Shown: piece by piece, positions 1 to 52,450 of the stretch
How positions within the stretch are numbered: the first letter of the stretch is position 1
How the letters are laid out: every line of letters begins with the position of its first letter
Assembly: GCA_019925095.2 (NCBI GenBank)
Contig: CM034389.1
Location: forward strand, 24,539,435 to 24,603,434
Source of the DNA: Dendrolimus kikuchii
Lineage: Eukaryota > Arthropoda > Insecta > Lepidoptera > Lasiocampidae
Direction of reading: 5' to 3'
Length of the DNA stretch: 64,000 bases
Made by a program: the position numbers and the translations under genes
The notes under the pieces: generated by a model
The model's input: only the letters and a program-made list of their open reading frames with translations
Database searches by the model: none
What the model was told of the DNA's origin: nothing

Positions 1-774
1 GGACAAGATATCTTGTTGGCAATATATCTTGCACATATCTTGAAACTAGCTCAATCAATCACTCTCACCAAATTCAGAATTAAGGGCGGCCGCCTTTTAA
101 TATAAGTTCATCATGGAACTCACTGCACTTGCCAAAAATCCATTATTTCTTACACGTCTGTCGTCTTTACACCGCAAACGAATCCGACGACAAAAATGGT
201 AGCATCTTCCATCCACTAAAGAGAAATTCGAAGGACAGAGATAGATATACAATTCAAATCAAATAATTTATTGCATAAAAACATGGTTATACAAATCGGT
301 CTTGTTATATATACCAGTATACAAAAAGAGAATGAAATATGTATGTATCAAGAATGTTTGTGTGAAGTTTGAACAAGAGATGGCGGTTCCATGACTTAAA
401 AATAATTGTTCTGTATTAAATAATAAACAATTATTCTTTCATGTTAATACCATGATTGTGATTATTGTGTGTGATTTATTATTAATACAGTTTTCCAATA
501 TTAAGGAATTATTAGATTCAGTTTTATTTTTAGTCATTTGCACCATTTCCGGCAATAGTACATTATTGTGTATCAGTGTATCTACTATCTTACATGATTT
601 TTTAGATCGCGATACTCAAAATAAAATCTAGGGTTGTCAATATTAAGTTTGTCTCGAAGGGTTATAGGTTACATCTTATAACAATTAAAGTAGTTTTTAT
701 AAACGTAGTGTTTAATCCGTCCCGAACTTTACGAACTCTCCTAATTAGGAAAAGATGACCACCAGACAGACAGT
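1..774. other. no gene recognised
   Basis: AT-rich sequence with no open frame or repeat that I could identify. It probably belongs to an intron or the upstream flank of the ABCA-like gene, whose 5' exons were not found. Confidence 0.4.
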
Positions 775-1000
775 ATTTTATCTATACAAATAAATAAAAT
801 TGAAGTGTCTGTGTTTAATGTCAGAATAACAGCTTTTTACGAAATGCATATAAAAGTATATACGGTACTTATATAAAAATCAATTTTTAAATTTTTTGTC
901 TGTCTGTCTATTTGTTCGGGCTAATCTCTGAAATGGCTAGATGGATTTTGACGGGACTTTCACTGGCAGATAGTTGATGTTATAAGGAGTAACTTAGGCT
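775..1000 (+). repeat. dispersed repeat, inverted relative to 5215-5400
   Basis: Contains CAATTTTTAAATTTTTTGTCTGTC, split here as CAATTTTTAAA and TTGTCTGTCTGTC, then GGGCTAATCTCTGAAATGGC. The reverse complement of the same order appears at 5215-5400 (CAGAGATTAGCCGG, then CAGACAGATAAAAAAAT). It is a common lepidopteran interspersed type with no coding content. Confidence 0.6.
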
Positions 1001-2277
1001 ACATTTATTAGAAAAAAAAACTGAAAGACCCACGCGCACGCCGCCGCCGTTACCGCACCGGAAGGCAAATTGAATTAAATTCCACGCGGACGAATGTCAA
1101 TGAAAAAGTTTGTAACGACGATTATTAAGTTCGTTCGTTATTTTAGGTTATTTTGTTGCCCCATTTGCACGCACAAATGCGGCAACAAAAACCTAGAAGT
1201 AAAAAAGTTTTGTGTTCTTACATTAATTCCTTTATTCCAATATTAATTATTTAGAAAACTGTGTCAGGAACTCCTAGCAACATTCATTTCCGTGACAACA
1301 AATATATTTATTACAAGAGAGGCGCTTATACTTGGAGGTCAAACATAAGCGCCACATTTGTTTTACAGAAGACCACAAAAATTTATATCATATTGTTTCC
1401 TGTATATTACTTAAAATACAAATATTTGCTTCATATTTTTCTATTATGGGAATGAAACTAAGTTTTACGTATTGAATAAGTAAAATTCTAAGGATTTTTA
1501 TCGAACGTCAATAGACAATTTACCGCCGATAGTTCTATAAAACATTTTTTAACCCTTATCGTGGCAAGATTGCTTTTTGGAAGAAAAGCAAAAAAAATGT
1601 ATATAGGTAGCTTCTTTGGGCTCTAAAACACAGCAAAAAAATATATAAAAAAATCGTGATATGAAAATTTTGGAAAAACAAGATGTATACTATTCTATAC
1701 ATTGCTACACGTACAGTGATTATCGCATTTTTAGGAATGTATATTATGCTATACATTGCTATGTTTAGGCAGAGTTGGAATGTTACTGGTAGTTTTTAAC
1801 ATATACCAAAAGATTATTGTAAATAACATGATTTTAAATAAAAATAACTGTCTTGGTGGAAGTAAAAATGTTTAATAAAATAAATCTTTCTTGAACAATT
1901 TTTTTTATAAAATGATCGTAATATAATAATTCAGAGACCCTTTTGCTTGCGGTGGTACTCCAAAAAACAGTTTCAATTCTTCACATAACAAAGATGAACC
2001 TTACATTTTGTGCACACCGTACTTGCCTGGCCAGCTTTGCAGCACTTGCACCTCTGATATCCGGTTATTTGCGGCCAATGGTCATATTTGTCTTACCGGA
2101 CATCATCGCATGGTCGTTCAGATACCGGTTTTTTTTTTGTCGGTAAATGCGTCTAAATTTTTCACTGAAACGTTTCGACCTCGTTTCAGTAGGTCGCTGT
2201 AGATTTCATACCTAAAATCTTTTAGGCGATCCTGCTTTCTAGTGGTGTTGGTCATTTTGTTGTCTCCGACGTAAAAG

Positions 2278-2586
2278 CTAAGCATTGTTGATGCATATAT
2301 CCAAAAGCTGCGAGAAAATATTCATATACCACCTGTGTGATCTTATTCCAGTGCGATATAATGCAATCAGCATGTCTGCCAAATCGACACCTCCCATGTG
2401 ACGATTATAGGCGACAGGAGTAGATGCAAGTGGTTGCTTTGAAGGCAAAGATGAAATTGAGGGTAGAGCGTCATAATTATTTTCTGATGGATTAGGAAAT
2501 ACCTGAGTAAGAATAGGTGTAAGAGGTACTTCGGCTGAATCGGCATAAATATCATCTGCATACGTTCGAGATAGGAACCAGATCAC
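2278..2586 (-). pseudogene. piggyBac transposase fragment (C-terminal DDE region)
   Basis: Longest open block (102 codons) of the decayed piggyBac transposase. It includes the VAYNRHMGGVDLADML signature that follows the last catalytic Asp in this family. It is followed downstream, in other frames, by the KDFRYE and Cys-rich tail segments, so it is a frame-shifted remnant. Confidence 0.85.
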
Positions 2587-2754
2587 CAGAAATTTGTAGG
2601 AGGTTTGACCTTTCGAGACTGGAATTTATCGATGGCGCTGGAGAACTTTCTGCTGATCCAATCATGCAAAGCCAAACCATATTGTATTATAGATAGGTAA
2701 AAAAATGTATTTAATGTTATTTGTCCCTTTATATAGGTAGGTAGTCACGCAGTA

Positions 2755-2845
2755 ATAATAATAGTAGTATTTTTTGTGGGAATCGAACCCACAACTTTGT
2801 GTTTCGCTTTCTATAACCACTATATCAACGAGGTAGCCAAACATC
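2755..2845 (-). mobile_element. tRNA-like SINE fragment inside piggyBac
   Basis: On the minus strand TTTGGCTACCTCGTTGATAT is followed by GTGGGTTCGATTCCCAC, a B-box-bearing T-arm, and an (ATT)n stretch. Not a valid tRNA; most likely a SINE head. Confidence 0.55.
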
Positions 2846-3411
2846 AGTACAACTGTCTTTTAAATTGTAATAAAATTGGTTTAGTATATAAGATAGGCAT
2901 ACTTGCAATTTAAATTTTATAGTAAAGTCCAAAAAAATATTGATACCGTGAAGTTAGCAATGTATATTATTCTACACCCCACCAACGAAAGGTAAATTAC
3001 TGCAACTGCGGCATTGTATAGTATAATATACGTTAGTAAAATCACGCCAAAAACATGCTAATTATCATAGCGACAACAGCATATATATAACAATGTGTAA
3101 GAACACACATTTAGGCATGTGTATTTTATAATAAACATACATATTTAGGGGTACAAACATAAAAATAAAATAAAACTTACCTTAGATAAACCTGAGCGGC
3201 GCATCTTGACGGTTATTTTTCACAACTGATTTAAAATTATGACAGATAAACTACTATTTTTATTTTTGAAGCATAAATAAACGTCTAGAAATGTCATTTG
3301 TTTAATAAAACTAAGTTAAAAATTATTTTATAGTGATCGTATATTTTTATAAAGTTGTATGTATGGTATACTATACAAAATGAAGATAAGGGTTAATGTA
3401 AAAAATACTAA

Positions 3412-3520
3412 ACATAATATTTTCTTCAGTTTTCGCGACTTGCATACATAATAAAACTACGTCTTAACGGTTGTAAGCGCGGTAATTTATTTGATTTTTG
3501 TTATTCCGACGTTACTAAAT
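3412..3520 (+). repeat. solo terminal fragment of the Penelope-like element family
   Basis: Matches, with substitutions, the end sequence of the element at 10370-11230: TTTTCGCGACTTG, then AATAAAACTACG, then AAGCGCGGTAATT and a TTCCGACGTT. Only about 110 bp is present, directly after the piggyBac right end. Confidence 0.6.
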
Positions 3521-3824
3521 ACTAAACAGTTTATATTTTAATTAGTACTTGCTATTTGTTAACCCTATTGATAACGTTCAACATTCCACGCGTTATCTAA
3601 CCATACATTGTGAATATTAATGGGCAAACCTAATTGTAAGACTCAAAAGATTATAGCAGATAAAGTAGCGTCGATTTATAATAAGTGATTGATGGAATTT
3701 TAATTTGTTCTTTTATCAATGACTTGAAGTATCGTATGCAAATTATTATGTAAATCATTTTTTTATAATACATAAATATTTATAAAAATACGTGTTGGTA
3801 TTTAAAACGTAAAAAAGGTAAGGC

Positions 3825-3897
3825 TGCCGAAACCCGGGATTGAACCGGGGACCTTTAGATCTTCAGTCTAACGCTCTCCCAACTGAGCTATTTCGGC
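3825..3897 (-). tRNA. tRNA-Phe: tRNA-Phe (GAA)
   Basis: Read on the minus strand, this is a complete 73-nt cloverleaf: acceptor GCCGAAA pairing with TTTCGGC, A-box TAGCTCAGTTGG, anticodon loop CTGAAGA (GAA, Phe), B-box GGTTCAATCCC and discriminator A. A T6 terminator tract follows downstream on the minus strand. It looks identical to the copies at 8770, 11761 and 18238. Confidence 0.97.
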
Positions 3898-3980
3898 TAT
3901 GAGAACCAATGCGAAATTATTGATTCTATATGTGTAGTATTTATTACGTATAGAAAATAATATCGTTCCTATTGTTTTAT

Positions 3981-4428
3981 TCATATAATAATATATATAA
4001 AAATCAATGCCACTTTTTGTTGTAATTTTATAACTTGAGAACGACTTTACCGATTTTGATGAAATTTTGTGTGTGTGTTTGAGTGGGTCCCGGGATGGTT
4101 TAGATCCATAATTGAAACCGGTAGGTGGCGCTGAGATCGGGTTCTACAATTCTCCTTATCACCTGGGGCGATTTTGGTGATTTTGTTTTTGTGTGTTTGA
4201 GTGGGTTCCTGGATGGTTTAGATTCGCAATTAGAACCGGTATGTGGCGCTGAGATCGGCTTTTAGAATCCTCCTAATCACCTGGACCGATTTTGATGATT
4301 TTGTTTTTGTGTGTTTGAGTGGGTCCCCGGATGGTTTAAATCCACAATTGGAACTGGTAGGTGGTGCTGGGATCGGATCCTAGATTTTTATTTTTTCAGA
4401 GTAGGACAACGTCTGCCGGGGCCGCTAG
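3981..4428 (+). mobile_element. non-autonomous Helitron with three internal 118-bp tandem units
   Basis: Starts with TC near a TATATATAAAAATCAATG stretch and ends with GACAACGTCTGCC...GCCGCTAG followed by T, the CTRR-T end seen in lepidopteran Helitrons. Inside, units starting CGATTTTG at about 4051, 4169 and 4287 repeat with a constant spacing of 118 bp. The left boundary is less sure than the right. It resembles the copy at 29322-29734. Confidence 0.65.
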
Positions 4429-5214
4429 TTCATAATAAAAACAATGTGCATTATTTCATGCTATGTATCATAATAAACCATTCTCATGAAATCTCATATT
4501 AAAAACTGCTTGTATGAAAATTATAGTTTGTTTATTATAGTGTGGGTAAGTACTAACATTGTATGATACGAAAAATTTAAGTGGTTTTAAGCCAAATATA
4601 CTTATTGGAAGATATAAAGAGTATCGTAAAGTTCTGGTAATCTATTGTGCTGTAGTGCTTCGCGGTTACACGGTTATTTTCGGAACACACATATCCTCGA
4701 AGCATCGCCCCGAGGGTGTTACCTTTCTATAAAGGAAACACTTGTCAGACTTATGAGTATTGCCCCATTGTGTTAGGTGTCACCTTAAATCTTCTTTATT
4801 CTACGGCTAATATCGCTAAAAACTCCATGTTATTGGCCATCCATAAAGAGGTGTAGGGGGTCGACGAAGTATGACATTGTGTGACAAGGGGTGGAAAAAT
4901 TCCTAAATTCCCTGACGTCATATTTCAAAATCTAACATATCAAAACACGAAATTTAAACTATTAACAAAAAACTTCAAAATATTTCCAACTCTATCTATA
5001 TGAACATAGTGCTTAAATTGTTGAAAACTAATTTCAATGGAAATAAACCTAATTACGGAACTGCTCTTTTAATTTAATAATTTCCTGATGTAAAATTGTA
5101 AAATATGTGATGTCACACTAGGAAAGGAGGAGTCTCACGAATGTGACCAGTTGTGACAAATACGGGGGAGGTGTTAAAAAATCATGAAATTCGTGTGAAG
5201 TAATTTGTGGCTAG
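4429..5214. other. no gene recognised
   Basis: AT-rich, non-coding as far as can be seen. Probably intron upstream of the exon at 5456. There is a run of gGTGTTACC/GTCACACTAGG-like words, but no defined element. Confidence 0.4.
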
Positions 5215-5400
5215 CTATCAAAATTGGTCCTGCCGCTTCAGAGATTAGCCGGTACAAACAGACATACAGACAGATAAAAAAATTAAAAATTGATTTTTTT
5301 GATATAAGTACCGTATATAGTTTCATATGCATTTAGTGAAAAGCTGTTATTTTGACATTACAAACGGACATTTCAATTTTATTTATTTGTTTTAGATGTA
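5215..5400 (-). repeat. dispersed repeat, inverted relative to 775-1000
   Basis: Reverse-complement partner of 775-1000, sharing the CAGAGATTAGCC, ACAGACAGATA and GCATTTAGTGAAAAGCTGTT blocks. It ends about 55 bp before the first recognised ABCA-like exon. Confidence 0.6.
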
Positions 5401-5455
5401 TAGATATAATTAAGTACAAGTTTTTTTTTATATTCAATTTCTATCCTTGTCCTAG

Positions 5456-46435
<40,980 letters not shown>

Positions 46436-46569
46436 ATTCTTTATAATACTGTTCTAAAATTTATACTAAGCATTTAAACCTCATTTACATTTGCATTAAT
46501 TAAGAACCCATATAACTTGCAAGAATGTCTAATTGAGTAGTTATCGTCGTTTGGACAGACACCCAGTTA

Positions 46570-46712
46570 GGCCCGGTTTCTATATCTTAAACACCGTTTA
46601 TTTGCCTTACTAACCGGTTAAAATTTGTCATAGCTCCATACTTACATGTAATGTCAAAATTCAAGTGGTAGGGACAGTGAATGAATAGTATTATAAGATA
46701 TAGAAACCGGCC
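46570..46712. mobile_element. MITE, family A
   Basis: 143 bp with inverted ends GGCCCGGTTTCTATATCTTA and TAAGATATAGAAACCGGCC. Internal words are shared with 9303-9438. It lies in the 3' flank or UTR of the ABCA-like gene. Confidence 0.72.
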
Positions 46713-46974
46713 AATAACTTTCGCTAGTTAACTCGCGAATAGCTAATGTAAATCAGGCCTTAAATTATTAAATTTGAGATTGATTTATACAAAAAAAAAC
46801 AATCCCTTACTCTGCGTTCCTTTTGTTGAGTGATAAGAACTCCTCTCATAATTTAGTTTATGGTATTTTTTGTGAATTATGATTTTATGATGTAATGTTA
46901 GAAGGGATGTTAGTTGTTTTTATAAGCATGCATGTATTAATTATAAGTAACGCAATACGATGTTATTCTATGAA

Positions 46975-46980
46975 AATAAA
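46975..46980 (+). promoter_or_regulatory. candidate poly(A) signal for the ABCA-like gene
   Basis: First AATAAA I see after the stop at 46435, which would give a 3' UTR of about 560 nt that includes MITE family A. Confidence 0.35.
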
Positions 46981-47124
46981 CTAATTACAAGTTAATTTAC
47001 TATTCATTTAAATTAATAGGTATGTTCCAACATAAGGCCAAAATCATCAGAGGATCGCGCAGTAGTAATATTTTGGTTCAAAACATTGTAGATAGAATGC
47101 ATCTGAAAGGGTGGTGGTGATTTT

Positions 47125-48045
47125 TATTACCTGATGGAAAGTGGTAACCGTAGTCTATAGACGTTTGCAACACCAGTGGTGTCGCCAACACGTTGACGAC
47201 CTCTAAGAAATTTTATAATGCCCTTAAAAAACCCCATGTCATAGCGCAAAAGGAAAACAGATCATTCCCTCCAGATCATTATTGTACGCGGAATAAATGT
47301 TGTGCCTGTCCGTGCAGGAACGGAGAAAGAATACAATTTCCTGCGGCCGGGCGGCCTGTCGTGAGAGGCGAGTTAACAACCCACAGCCAGGTGGTAGGGC
47401 ATTTGCCCAACTGGATGGCTACCACCCCTGGTCTAAAGTATGTCGCCATAACAACCTTGAGTTGTGTTCCGGCATTAGTGACCAGGTTCCAGTCTAAGAG
47501 AGCAGCAGCGCATTTGTAACAACTTTGGTGTTGCAAATGTCCATAGGCGATGGTAACCGCTTTCCATCAAGTGGGGGCCGTCTGCCTGTCTGCTGATCTC
47601 CTCCAATAAAAAAAAAATGTTCTCCAGAACCGTTGCCTAGTTGAGAGTGGGAGCTCAAGGAAATGGGAGTGAACATCCCGTCGCTGGCGAGCGGTGCGAT
47701 TGCAGAAGCGAGGCTTTGGCACCAGATCAAAGAATTCCTCAGGACACTTCCCGTTGCATAGACGGTAAAATACGCAAAGGGGCGCAGTTTCTTCGAAGGA
47801 TAAACGATTTTGAGCCGCCTATTAGTATGGGATCGTCGAAGACACGATCGGCGCGACGCTGGATGTAGTCGAGGGGGTCAGTCTGGTACGCGGCTGCTCC
47901 GGCCCATAGATGTAAGCAGTACTCCCTATGCCATCTGATTTGCACTTTGTACAGCGGAAGACGTTGTCGCGGGGTGAAGTACTACTGGGACCGGTTTAGC
48001 ACACCAAGCTTTTTAGAGGCAAGTTTAGCCTTGCCTTCCAGATGA
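47125..48045 (-). mobile_element. Jockey/CR1-superfamily LINE 3' end interrupted by a SINE
   Basis: Minus-strand pieces of the same LINE as 62140-62741: EYCLHLWAGAAAYQTDPLD and YIQRRA, then the tail ending near 47125. A SINE (47302-47614) splits it, with AAATGTT on both sides (47295-47301 and 47615-47621). Confidence 0.78.
47302..47614 (+). mobile_element. complete SINE (LINE-tail family)
   Basis: Full-length copy: GTGCCTGTCCGTGCAGGAAC start, GCGGCCTGTCGTGAGAGGCG, TGTGTTCCGGCATTAGTGAC, GTTGCAAATGTCCATAGGCG, and CTCCAATAAAAAAA end, with a 7-bp target duplication. It serves as the reference copy for the fragments listed elsewhere. Confidence 0.85.
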
Positions 48046-49452
48046 CCCTTCGTGATTTAATCACACTTCACGATGATATTTTACCAATAGAAACCGAAAG
48101 ATAACTTAGGCACTTACACTACAAACGGAACAAAAACATTGACTTTACATCGTGAAGGATATATTTGCCAATAAGATCACAATAGGGGATATCAATGGTA
48201 TTAGAAAAAAGTACAAAGAGGACCCCAAACTCAGTAGCGGATGTTACGATAATGATGATCCCAAGTCATGAAATAAGCGACAAAAGCATGCAAACAATCA
48301 GTTGGTGTAAAGGTAGTGGTCAGTAGTCAGGAATAAAAGTTGGTTAGCGCAAAAGAAGTCATTTAATTCGCACCCAAATACATTAATCAAAGTAAATTAG
48401 AAGCAATGACATTTATAAAGAGAAAGCTTGGATTTATAGATGCGGTTAAAGCCCTTGTTAATAATGTCTTCTGGTGAAATTTATATCTTAAGCAGACTCG
48501 TCATGTCGTTCTAAAGCATAAATAACATACATAAATATTTTCATGGGTGTTTCTGGTGGAGCTAAGTAGAGATGATTGATCTTTTCTTGCAATGATCCTG
48601 AAGCAGTTAGATGCTAGTGACTGTATTATAATATTAAGTTTAGTTTGAATAGTTTGCACTCCTCAAACATTTTAAGTTATATCTTCTAAAGCAGTATGTC
48701 TATTAATAATAATATATATACACGAACAAAAGCACACATTGTATTAAAATATGTGACATTATGATGATGGTATACTCTAGGACTTAAACCACACACCAAG
48801 TCGAACCATAAACTTTGTTTACGAAGTGAGTAAAATACCCGCTAGTTTATTAGTTACTCATTTCGTACTAGCTTCTAGGTAAAAGCCATAGATAGATTGA
48901 TAAACTAGCAAAGCCTCTAAGACATAAATATGCCATAAAAATTTACATTCATACATAGTTGATTTGTCATTTAAAGTACTACATTATTGAAAAATATTTA
49001 ATTAAATACTTGTATGACTAGATAATGTTGCATAAACTAAATCTTTCAACTTAAAATGTAAATGCTTTGTTTCTCATTTTAAATTCCATATCTGTGCCAG
49101 GTTGTTTTTATCCAAAATAGCTGCATAGTAAAGTAGTAAGTAAAATCCGTCACAAACTTGTATAGAAATAGTAGCCAAACAGCAGAAAAGCAGTAATGAG
49201 TACAAATACTATGTAACCAAAGTAACACCTAATAAGAATTCAAAATGTTTGCTTTCTGTTCTCAAAATAATATTTGTACAACCTTTGTATACTTAACATA
49301 AGTGAAAAAGCTGGGTAGTTCTTCTCCTTAAAGCAGTAATAACACTGATAAAAAGTGTACAAAAATCAGAAATTAAAAGTAGTTTCTAAACCATGACAAA
49401 ATATGGTACTCAACAGGGATTAATGCCATTATTTTATCTTCTATATGGCTAT
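48046..49452 (-). other. probable BORCS8 3' UTR and flank
   Basis: AT-rich with no ORF. The minus-strand AATAAA at 48851-48846 would give a 3' UTR of about 600 nt. Nothing else was recognised. Confidence 0.4.
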
Positions 49453-52128
49453 TTAATGTAGAGTAGTGTGAGACCTATGTAACTCGGTAGAAGAACCTCT
49501 GGCATGTGCCATCATGTTCTCAATACGATTAGTAGTTTCCCTGACCATTGAAAAGTCAGACAAATCTGGCAGATCTAAGACAATGTGAGCAGAGAGACGT
49601 TTATAAACAGAGTTTGTATCTTTTTTATTTCTCCTAGCTTCTTCATATTTTAGTTGTTGTTTTAAAAATATAGATTGTTTCAGCATCTCTTGTATATTCT
49701 TGAAACTCGTGGCTGCACCATCCATGGACTTTACTGCACTGAAATTAAATTCAATAATATCTTATTTGTATATCTTGTAACACTCGAAATTGATGGCATA
49801 AGGTAAACTATAATATTTATCTGTGTTAATATTAATTTAAAAGTAAACCTTACTAATAAACATATCGGGCCTTACTCATAATAATCGCATTAAGAAACAA
49901 TTAGCCATCTCCTAAGTAAGAGAATCAGAATCAGACCCTAATCAATGAATATCTTTTTTTTTCACTTATAAATGTGATTACCTGTTGTTTACCTAAGAGG
50001 ACAGATAAATGAAATTTGAATGATTGAAGTAGGTTATACCCAAAATGTTCGACTAAGGAGGAGTTTATGGGTAAGATTTTTCTAATCAGTTGCTGAGCAG
50101 TTTCTTTAAATTTAAGAAACGATTATAAGTAAGGCCCATAATGTACAACTTTAATTATTTGATTTTTGTATTTTATGTATTTATAGACCCACCTATGTAT
50201 TAGGCTTTAAGGCTTCTATGTAAAATACAAAAATGTACTCCAAATTAGGAAGTCCCTTTATTTGATTCCCTCTACATATTTTCTAAGTCAGACTCGCACA
50301 TAGAGTACTGTTATCTATGCAGCAACTTAAAGATTAAACATTCTGCTGCTGACTCCCACTAGACCCCTTAGGACTGCAAACTATCAGGATTATCCATAAA
50401 TCTAAGCTTACAGATGATTAACATGCAACAAATAATTTTGCAATTAATCCCAATAAGGTTTATATAACACAACTTTTTTTTCTTAATACAATAGTTTCGT
50501 TCTTGTTGCTTGTCATATTAAACTTAGTGACAGGGTCATAATCGGTATTTTATAGTTGTTCTCAAAATTAGATTCTTACCTCAAAGCATATTCCACATCA
50601 TAGCACCTTCCCTGCAACTCATGTTGGAGTTTTGTGACTTCCACCCGTCTCTCCACCATTGGTGGCAATGCCTTTCTGACATGCTCTTGTAATCTATACA
50701 AAGCTAGAGACGGTTCATTGGCAACTATATGCATATTTTCTGATATTCTTTCAGCAGCTGAAATGTAATAAGAAATACATTATTGAAATATGTTACATAT
50801 TATATTAATTTTTGGGTGGGGTATTATAGAGCGCATTTATTTATTCTGGCTGCGCTTTGACCCAGAGTGCCATAAGATTAAGGGTTATTTGAGTTTAGTG
50901 GTATACATATGCCTTATATATAGCCACTAAACCTGTTATTTGGGTTAAGAAACAAGTTTTAAGCTCCCCAGACAAGTTTTAAATCAATAATGGGAAAAAC
51001 AAAAATATGTTAGATAACCAAGGTTATTATATCACTTTTATTGATAACAAAGTGTAATTTGTGTTTAGGAATACACTTATACTTAATACATACATACATA
51101 CATACATAACTTCACGCCAGTTCCCTTGCGGGGTAGGCATGAACAACAGAGCGCCATTTAGGCCCATTCTTACACACCTCACTTGCTTCTTTGACGTTCA
51201 TAACTCTTGTCATGCACACTCGTCTGTTCTTAAGGCTCCTGACATAATATAATATATAAACACTACAACTGTTTTTGAGTTTAGTAAACAAGTTTTGAAT
51301 TTGTTCTTTAATTTTTAAATACAAAAATACTTTTCTTTTTGGTTATATATTTATTCGACATCATTTTATTCGTAAGTGCATCTCAACCAAACAAGTTGTT
51401 ATCAAATGAATACCATTAACTCACCAAACAGCAGACATTCTCACTAAAGCATTACCTAAGCTGAGACACTACAAATGCTTGAGCTCTTTGGGGTTAACAT
51501 AGTGTTTACATAGTCAAATTAATTTGTTGATAGGTATTGCGTGTAGGGCCTGTAGGGTTAATAGTTTAAATACTTTGATACAGGGTGTATATCTATACTA
51601 TAGAGAGAGTGCTTTGATTACGGGGAGGTGTTAAAACTGTTAAAACCTATGTTTACTTATTATCAAAGCATTGGCGACTTTTAAAAAAGTATTTAAATAT
51701 TCCATTGACTTGACTGAACTATTTTTTATTCCTTCTGTCATTGTGTTAGCGAACATACATTGCATCTGACTCAGCCTAATCTATTATTTTTTTCTTAAAT
51801 TAGTACCTACAGCTTTATAAACTGCAACTCTGTGTGGGACTCAAGTCCCACAGTAGGTTGGAAAGCTAAGGCGGGTGCGAAGCGAAGTAGAGCTTTCACC
51901 TTAGCCTTCGTGATTATTTTTTTATAACCACTCAGTTTACTTTATATCTCAAATTTCGCCCTATAACTATACCGCACCCTAATTTGTAGTATGTACATGA
52001 ATATGAATTAATCACATACTTTCCAAACTAAGAATATTAATACAATTCAAAAATATTGTGAAATAATTTTATTTACCTTTTTTTGCTTTTGCCTCGAGAT
52101 CTGCGTCTCCTTGGTATACAAAAGCCAT
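49453..52128 (-). CDS. BORCS8: BORC complex subunit 8 (BORCS8/MEF2BNB homologue), 3 exons
   Basis: Exons on the minus strand: 52128-52077, 50757-50580 and 49738-49453, totalling 516 nt or 171 residues. All have AG/GT borders and matching phases. The start is the first ATG (52128-52126). The hallmark is VANEPSLALYRLQEHVRKAL at residues 29-48, nearly the same as the human BORCS8 core, followed by a helical region with ATSFKNIQEMLKQS, matching the conserved 'vdssvyfrsvegLLKQai' helix. BORC is an eight-subunit complex on the lysosome surface that recruits the ARL8 GTPase and so controls lysosome movement. The protein is about 50 residues longer than human BORCS8 (119), with the extra length at the C-terminus. 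Intron 1 contains RTE and copia debris. The gene is divergent from the THAP gene, with starts 1.2 kb apart. A possible poly(A) signal on the minus strand is at 48851-48846. Confidence 0.92.
49867..50137. mobile_element. MITE, family B (271 bp)
   Basis: Ends GGGCCTTACTCATAATAATCG and CGATTATAAGTAAGGCCC (left end shown as GGGCCTTACTCATAATAAT). It lies in BORCS8 intron 2 and shares its whole length with 60816-61086 in the opposite orientation. Confidence 0.8.
51085..51246 (-). mobile_element. RTE-type LINE 3' end with CATA tail
   Basis: Minus orientation: a (CATA)n run, then TAACTTCACGCCAGTTCCCT to TGTTCTTAAGGCTCCTGACA. It lies in BORCS8 intron 1. Confidence 0.76.
51395..51490 (+). pseudogene. 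Copia-type pol C-terminal remnant
   Basis: Reads THQTADILTKALPKLRHYKC then a stop, the end of the copia RNase H domain ('qxADifTKaLp...f'). Only about 30 codons remain, in BORCS8 intron 1. Confidence 0.65.
51520..51770 (+). mobile_element. probable copia LTR remnant
   Basis: Directly downstream of the pol remnant, starting TGTTGATAGGTATTGCGTGT and GGGCCTGTAGGGTTAATAG, as lepidopteran copia LTRs do. The right end is not fixed. Confidence 0.45.
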
Positions 52129-52450
52129 GATAATAAATTGATAGTTATCTATTAGGCACCAAAAAATATTTAATTACTATTAAACTATACTATTAACCGC
52201 TGCTTTACCTCATCGTATAATAAAAAAGTGTATTTTGCTATAAAATATATTCTTGAAAATTAGATTTTTTGAATATTTTAGAACTTCAACATTTATTCTT
52301 TAAAGATTTTATTTATAATTAATGAAATGATCAATGGTCATTGACATATTAACAATTAAGTAGTAGTAGTTGTATTCGCCACAAAGGCAGGCAAAGGAAT
52401 CTAGTCCATACAGCCAATTCTGATGTTTAAGTCTTCGTGTAATAGTCGCG

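Larger units (their letters stand above)
1549..3396 (-). mobile_element. piggyBac-family element, decayed
   Basis: The ends are TTAACCCTTATC (1549-1560) and its exact reverse complement (3385-3396), each starting with the TTAA target typical of piggyBac. Subterminal GTATA-rich repeats lie near both ends. The minus-strand ORF 2586-2278 contains HMGGVDLADMLIALYRTG and RSHRWYMNIFSQLLDI, the conserved transposase C-terminal region. Past a frameshift near 2278, LKDFRYEIYSDLL continues in another frame. Near 2075 a TAA interrupts the stretch before HWPQITGYQRCKCC, the cysteine-rich tail. The N-terminal half is deleted or unrecognisable, and a tRNA-like SINE sits at about 2760-2845. The element is inactive. 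Confidence 0.88.

Noticed and set aside
1261..1455. 64-codon ORF that might supply the missing ABCA N-terminus
   Set aside because: No hydrophobic helix, no splice-consistent join to 5456 and low-complexity composition.
2770..2845. tRNA-like arm with GGTTCGATTCC
   Set aside because: No valid anticodon stem or acceptor pairing; SINE head. The same holds for 7993, 23170, 33300 and 41520.
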